The position numbers were made by a program, and so were the translations under genes. From positions 1-11,533 of the forward strand of contig JACPQY010000019.1 of assembly GCA_016190245.1 (NCBI GenBank): a DNA stretch of 11,533 nt. The letters run 5' to 3'. A model generated the notes under the pieces. That model made no database searches, had not been told where the DNA came from, and saw only the letters and a program-made list of their open reading frames with translations. Position 1 is the first letter of the stretch. Each line of letters opens with the position of its first letter. This document shows, one piece after another, positions 7,998 to 11,533 of the stretch. This DNA is from Nitrospirota bacterium. GTDB lineage: Bacteria; JACPQY01.

Positions 7998-8483
7998 GTG
8001 GACGAGGAATCCCTCAAGAAACGTGCGCTTGAGTTGTGGCAGGAGGGCCTGCGCGCTCAAATGGAGGGCAACCTCGACCAGGCGATCGAAATCTATGCGC
8101 GCTCCATCGAAATCTTCCCCACCGCAGAGGCCTACACGTTCCGCGGATGGGCGTACAGCTTTAAGAATCGCATCGATGAGGCCATCCAGGAATGCCTCAA
8201 GGCCATTGAGGTGGACCCCACGTTCGGAAACCCGTACAACGACATCGGCTCGTACTATATTCACAAGGGGAAACTCGACGATGCGATCGAGTGGCTGGAG
8301 AAGGCAAAGAAGGCCACGCGGTATGAACCCCGCCACTTCCCCTACATGAATCTCGGGCGGATTTACTCGGCGAAAGGGATGATTCTAAAGGCTATTCAGG
8401 AATTCGAAGAAGCGCTCAAGATTCAGCCCGGTGAGCCCACGTGCACGAAGGCGCTGCGGCAACTGCGGGCGGGCTTGAACTGA
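7998..8483 (+). CDS. tetratricopeptide repeat protein
   Basis: Small helical-repeat protein of 161 residues, very probably a cytoplasmic protein-protein interaction module; no signal peptide or membrane segment is visible. About four TPR units follow one another from residue 7: one with QAIEIYARSIEIFP, one with EAIQECLKAIEVDP, one with DAIEWLEKAKKATRYEP and one with KAIQEFEEALKIQP. There is no enzymatic domain. I choose GTG at 7998 because AGGTGA (7983-7988), part of a near-perfect Shine-Dalgarno sequence GGGGAGGTGA, lies nine bases upstream; an in-frame GTG at 7989 would be too close to it. The gene stands alone, divergent from the broken exported-protein gene and convergent with flgE. Its partner cannot be inferred. 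Confidence 0.88.
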   Translation: MDEESLKKRALELWQEGLRAQMEGNLDQAIEIYARSIEIFPTAEAYTFRGWAYSFKNRIDEAIQECLKAIEVDPTFGNPYNDIGSYYIHKGKLDDAIEWLEKAKKATRYEPRHFPYMNLGRIYSAKGMILKAIQEFEEALKIQPGEPTCTKALRQLRAGLN

Positions 8484-8488
8484 AAGCC

Positions 8489-8593
8489 GTGAATAGTGAA
8501 GGGTGAAGAGTGAAGTGAGGGCCGCTCGGACTTGGGGACCGCCCCCCGACCATCCCGAATCCTACACTTTACTCTTCACTCTCTACGCTTCAC
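8489..8593. repeat. head-to-head heptamer array forming an inverted repeat between convergent genes
   Basis: Four 7-bp units of the type GTGAANN run on the + strand (8489-8516). Five related units (GTGAAGC, GTAGAGA, GTGAAGA, GTAAAGT, GTAGGAT) run on the - strand from 8593 to 8559. The arms 8503-8517 and 8565-8579 are complementary at 14 of 15 positions. The array fills the gap between the TPR gene stop and the flgE stop, where a bidirectional terminator would be expected. Confidence 0.78.
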
Positions 8594-8603
8594 GCTTCCC
8601 GCG

Positions 8604-9878
8604 TCAGCGCGTGAGATCGAGGACCTCGCGAACGAGGTCGTCGGAAACACCAACCATCCGCAGATTGGCCCGGTAGGCGCCCTGCTCACGGAGCATCTGA
8701 ACAAGCTCCGTCGAGAGATCCACATTCGAGGTCTCGAGTCCGCCCGAGACGACGGAACCGGCGACGCCCGATCCCGGCTCACCGAAGAGGGGCGCCCCGG
8801 ATGCGCCCGAGGCCGCGAACAGGTTGCCACCGATGGGGCTGAGGCTTGAGGAGTCCGCGAAGGTGGCGACAGCAACACGCGCGAAGGCCGTGGTCGTACC
8901 CGAACTCGAGTGCGCGATCAGCGCCCCCGAGGCGTCCACACTCACACCGGTGATGGCCCCATAGGGGGAGCCGTCATGATTCACGCCCGTGACCACGCTC
9001 TCGCCCGCGAACTGCGTAGCGCCGTCCAATCCCGTGCCGAACGACTGCGTGGGCGTGCCGAAGGAGATGGCCACCTGCTGCTCCTCGGAGGATCCGCCAA
9101 AGGAGAAGGTTGAGTCCGTTGTGGTCGAGTCGAACAGGGCGCCGTCGCCCCGGAATCTGAGGGTGCCTGACGCCTGCACGCCCGGTGTGCCGCCCTCGCT
9201 CGTCACGGCGAACCAGTCCCAGCGGTTGAGCTGCACGCTCTGGCCGCTCCCGTTCTCGAAGGCCGATTCCGTGCCCACCTTCCTGAAGTAGAACTCGACG
9301 GGCTGCTCGCCACCCTGGCGGTCAACGACCGTGGCGGAGGTGGCGAAATTGCTCGTGCCCGCGGCGTTCGCGGGGTCGAAGGGTACCGTAGGTGGCTCGG
9401 CGTTCGGGTCAAGGTTGAGGCTGAATTTCATCTCCGTGGTCGGGCGGACCCCCGCGCCCGCGCCGGGCATGCGGACGTCGGCGGGCACACCGCGAGTCGC
9501 CCCCGTTGTCGGATCCACGGAGAAACCCTGGACACGGTTCCCGTGCGGGTCCACGAGGTACCCTTGGGCATCCACATGGAACTGCCCAGCGCGTGTGAAG
9601 GCGACCCCGCCCTCTGGCGACCGGACGGCGAAGAATCCCCCGCCCATGAGGGCCAGGTGCGTGGCGATCCCCGTGGGTTCGACGCCCGAGCCGCCGATCT
9701 CGCTGGCTACGCGGGCCACGTCCACGCCGAGCCCGGTGGACAGAGTGGACAGATCCGTCCTGCCGCGCGCGAAGCCGGCGGTGTTGACGTTCGCGAGATT
9801 GTTCGAGGTTACGGAGAGTTGCCGCTGAAAACTCGAAAGGGCTGTAAGGTTGATGAGGCTGCTGGGAATCCCTATCAT
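8604..9878 (-). CDS. flgE: flagellar hook protein FlgE
   Basis: Structural subunit of the flagellar hook, exported by the flagellar type III system and polymerised outside the cell. The 424 residues include the N-terminal rod/hook signature (SNNLANVNTAGF, near residues 25-36), the FlgE/FlgF/FlgG-type core (LALMGGGFFAVRS with FTRAGQFHVDAQGYLVDPHGNRVQGF, about 78-125), a long variable Ser/Gly/Thr-rich middle, and the C-terminal helix (GGLETSNVDLSTELVQMLREQGAYRAN). The length and inserted middle domain favour FlgE over the roughly 260-residue FlgF and FlgG. There is no N-terminal signal peptide, as expected. The start region lacks a clear ribosome-binding site. No other flagellar gene is in the window: neighbours are a TPR gene (convergent) and a nucleotidyltransferase gene (divergent), so it is isolated from any flagellar operon. 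Confidence 0.88.
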   Translation of the reverse strand: MIGIPSSLINLTALSSFQRQLSVTSNNLANVNTAGFARGRTDLSTLSTGLGVDVARVASEIGGSGVEPTGIATHLALMGGGFFAVRSPEGGVAFTRAGQFHVDAQGYLVDPHGNRVQGFSVDPTTGATRGVPADVRMPGAGAGVRPTTEMKFSLNLDPNAEPPTVPFDPANAAGTSNFATSATVVDRQGGEQPVEFYFRKVGTESAFENGSGQSVQLNRWDWFAVTSEGGTPGVQASGTLRFRGDGALFDSTTTDSTFSFGGSSEEQQVAISFGTPTQSFGTGLDGATQFAGESVVTGVNHDGSPYGAITGVSVDASGALIAHSSSGTTTAFARVAVATFADSSSLSPIGGNLFAASGASGAPLFGEPGSGVAGSVVSGGLETSNVDLSTELVQMLREQGAYRANLRMVGVSDDLVREVLDLTR

Positions 9879-10016
9879 GACCGCGAGGAGCCGCTTGATG
9901 CCCGCCGAGCGGAGAAAACCCCTTCCCCCATGTCTCTCATCATCGGAATTCTAACAGGAAACTTGAGCTTCGGCGTTCGTTTCTGGCCTTGACTTCCTAC
10001 GGCGTGGTCGCATAGC
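9879..10016. other. divergent intergenic region, flgE / nucleotidyltransferase
   Basis: This 138-bp gap must contain the start signals for both genes. Rightward, TTGACT (9989-9994) and a weak CATAGC (10011-10016) are 16 bp apart and abut the GTG at 10017. Leftward, TCAA (9992-9989) and GCCGAAGC (9974-9967) loosely resemble a flagellar sigma-28 promoter, with 14 rather than 15 bases between them. Both are tentative. Confidence 0.35.
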
Positions 10017-10769
10017 GTGGCCTGCGTTGTGACAACCGTCACCCTTGAGTCCCGATTCGAGGCCTCGATCGAGGAGGTGGTGCGGACCGTCCGCGATCTC
10101 TTCGGCGGCGATCTCGTGAGTATCACCCTTTTCGGCAGCGCCGCGCGGGGGGATTTCGATCCGAAGCGATCCGACCTCAACCTCCTGATCGTGCTCAAGG
10201 AGGTGGGCTACGCGGAGTTGTCACGGCTCGCCCCGTTCGTGCCGCGATGGCATCGCCGCCGAATTGCCACGCCGGTCGTGGTCAGCCCGGAGTACCTGAG
10301 CGGGGCCACAGACGTTTATCCGATCGAGCTGCTGGAGATGCGGCTCGGCCGGCGCGTGCTTTACGGCGAAGACGTCCTTGCCGGCGTCGAACCCTCTCGC
10401 GAAGCGATCCGGCGGCAGTGCGAACAGGACGCCCGCGGAAAACTCCTGCACCTTCGCCAAGTCCTGCTCGAAACCGGACTCAAGCCGCGCCGTCTCCTGG
10501 AGGCCATGGCGGTATCCGCCTCCGCCTTCCTGCGGATCGGCCGCTGGCTGTTGCATCTGCGCGGCGGCGAGCCACTCACAACCGCGGACGAACTCCTCCG
10601 AACGCTACGAGCAGAGACGGGCCTCCCCCTCGAAGGCATCGCCGCCGCCGCGCGGATCCGCTCCGGCGATCTCAAACCTCGCCGGGCGGAGATCCCCAAG
10701 CTCTTCGAAAACTACCTATCCGACGTCCTCGCCCTGACACAATACGTCGATCGCCTGGCCACGAACTGA
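10017..10769 (+). CDS. nucleotidyltransferase-fold protein, MNT type
   Basis: A 250-residue protein with a polymerase-beta-like nucleotidyltransferase domain (about 15-125) followed by a helical C-terminal region (about 130-245). The signature ITLFGSAARGDFDP (36-49) is intact, but the metal motif, normally Asp-x-Asp, reads SDLNLLIVL with D53 followed by N55, so one carboxylate is missing. It may be a catalytically altered subfamily rather than an active transferase; the substrate is unknown. No adjacent HEPN gene is visible, so a classic MNT-HEPN toxin pair is not supported, although the C-terminal helices could play such a role within one chain. The GTG start lacks a ribosome-binding site; a second in-frame GTG at 10029 would fit a promoter ending at 10016 better. 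The next gene starts six bases after the stop. Confidence 0.8.
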   Translation: MACVVTTVTLESRFEASIEEVVRTVRDLFGGDLVSITLFGSAARGDFDPKRSDLNLLIVLKEVGYAELSRLAPFVPRWHRRRIATPVVVSPEYLSGATDVYPIELLEMRLGRRVLYGEDVLAGVEPSREAIRRQCEQDARGKLLHLRQVLLETGLKPRRLLEAMAVSASAFLRIGRWLLHLRGGEPLTTADELLRTLRAETGLPLEGIAAAARIRSGDLKPRRAEIPKLFENYLSDVLALTQYVDRLATN

Positions 10770-10775
10770 GGCAGG

Positions 10776-11533
10776 ATGATGCGCCGAGGCCGGATCAGCG
10801 GGGCAGGCGTGGCGCTCGCGGCCACAAGTCTCGCCGTGGCCTTGGTGGGTGCCGACGGCGCCTTGGCCGCAACGTCGTTCGATGTGGTCCCCTTTCGGAA
10901 CTACATCACCGACGAGGCGCAGGTGGTCCCCGATCCCCTCGAGCAGGAACTGAACGCTCTGCTCCGTCGCCTGCAAGAGCGGACAGGCGCCCAGATCGCC
11001 GTGGTCACGGTCAAGACCACCGGTGGGATCCCGGCGGCCGACTACGCCGTGGAGTTCGGCCACCGCTGGGGAGTGGGATCCAAGGAGAAGGACAACGGCG
11101 TGGTCTTCCTGACGGCGGTGGACGATCGCGAGATGTTCATCGCCACCGGCTACGGCGTGGAAGGGATTCTGCCGGATGGGAAGGTCGGAAGGATTCGCGA
11201 TGAGGAGGTCATCCCTTCCTTCAGAAATGGCGACGTCGCAGGCGGCATCGCCGGCGGAACCCTCGCCCTCGCTCGCGAGATTGCCGCCGCTGAGGGGATC
11301 GCCCTTGAAGAGCTGGGAGCCGCCTCCCCGCGCGCCCAGAGCGGAAGGCGTCGTCCCCCGCAACTCCCCATCATGGGGATTCTGCCCTTCCTGCTTCTCT
11401 TCGTAGTCCTGCCGCTCCTCTTCCGACGCCGGCGGCGGTTCGGTTTCTTCCCTCCCCTCCTCCTTGGCGGCGGCATGCGCGGCCCCTGGTTCGGTGGTGG
11501 ATTCAGCGGAGGGGGCTTTGGAGGGGGATTCGG
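10776..11533 (+). CDS. TPM-domain (YgcG-like) secreted membrane-anchored protein, 3' truncated by window
   Basis: The open frame starts at ATG 10776 (or 10779) and reaches the window edge without a stop, 252 codons seen. It has a basic N-terminus and hydrophobic core with cleavage-like ALA at residues 29-31 (signal peptide). A TPM domain follows (about 42-168), with TGAQIAVVTV, WGVGSKEKDNGVVFL and FIATGYGVEGILPDG segments. Next come a membrane segment (about 200-217), an RRRRR cluster, and a Gly/Phe-rich tail (GGGFSGGGFGGGF) as in other YgcG-like proteins. The TPM domain should face the periplasm. The family is linked to envelope and photosystem assembly or acid-phosphatase activity, but its role in bacteria is not settled. 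The stop of the nucleotidyltransferase gene lies six bases upstream, with GAGG at 10768-10771, so the two are probably co-transcribed. Confidence 0.88.
   Translation, partial: MMRRGRISGAGVALAATSLAVALVGADGALAATSFDVVPFRNYITDEAQVVPDPLEQELNALLRRLQERTGAQIAVVTVKTTGGIPAADYAVEFGHRWGVGSKEKDNGVVFLTAVDDREMFIATGYGVEGILPDGKVGRIRDEEVIPSFRNGDVAGGIAGGTLALAREIAAAEGIALEELGAASPRAQSGRRRPPQLPIMGILPFLLLFVVLPLLFRRRRRFGFFPPLLLGGGMRGPWFGGGFSGGGFGGGF

Noticed and set aside
10017-10769. MNT-HEPN toxin-antitoxin pair
   Set aside because: There is no adjacent small HEPN gene with an Rx4-6H motif; the next gene is a TPM-domain protein.
10247-11203. 318-codon plus-strand frame crossing the nucleotidyltransferase and TPM genes
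   Set aside because: Pro/Arg/Gly-rich out-of-frame shadow that spans a real stop/start junction and has no domain.

Overview
The window is GC-rich bacterial chromosomal DNA. The genes point to a Gram-negative, flagellated bacterium that uses sigma-54 signalling: an NtrC-type activator with an intact GAFTGA loop, a class III nucleotide cyclase response regulator, a large PDZ/GAF histidine kinase, a hook protein and Sec-exported proteins. A deltaproteobacterium-like or related uncultured lineage fits, but no gene fixes the taxonomy. There are no rRNA or tRNA genes, no CRISPR array, no transposase and no phage genes. I see no obvious new multi-gene defence or mobile system.

Layout. Positions 1-464 are non-coding and hold a compound palindromic repeat in two copies; related pieces recur at 7125-7218. 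Positions 465-3015 run rightward: efp (elongation factor P, behind a promoter that implies a nearly leaderless mRNA), dtd (D-aminoacyl-tRNA deacylase), then a sigma-54 activator whose GTG start overlaps the dtd stop and whose receiver domain looks degenerate. An octamer array with a long inverted repeat (3022-3133) closes this group. A promoter at 3186-3214 starts a second rightward operon: a receiver-adenylate cyclase protein and, 11 bp later, an 876-residue PDZ/multi-TM/GAF histidine kinase, probably its cognate sensor.

From 7276 the gene order is mixed. A leftward exported-protein gene is split into two frames at a G10 tract. It diverges from a rightward TPR-protein gene, which converges on a leftward flgE. 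A heptamer array forming an inverted repeat lies between those convergent genes. flgE diverges from a rightward pair: a nucleotidyltransferase-fold protein with an altered metal-binding motif, then a secreted TPM-domain (YgcG-like) protein that runs off the right edge.

The most interesting signals are structural and non-coding. Two hairpins at 13-58 and 231-276 differ by five compensatory base-pair changes. Two intergenic regions carry short-period repeat arrays in head-to-head orientation, one with 8-bp units and one with 7-bp units. The homopolymer-split gene may be phase-variable. Among the proteins, EF-P has Asn at its normally modified tip position, and the NtrC-type regulator lacks the acidic pair and switch Thr of its receiver.
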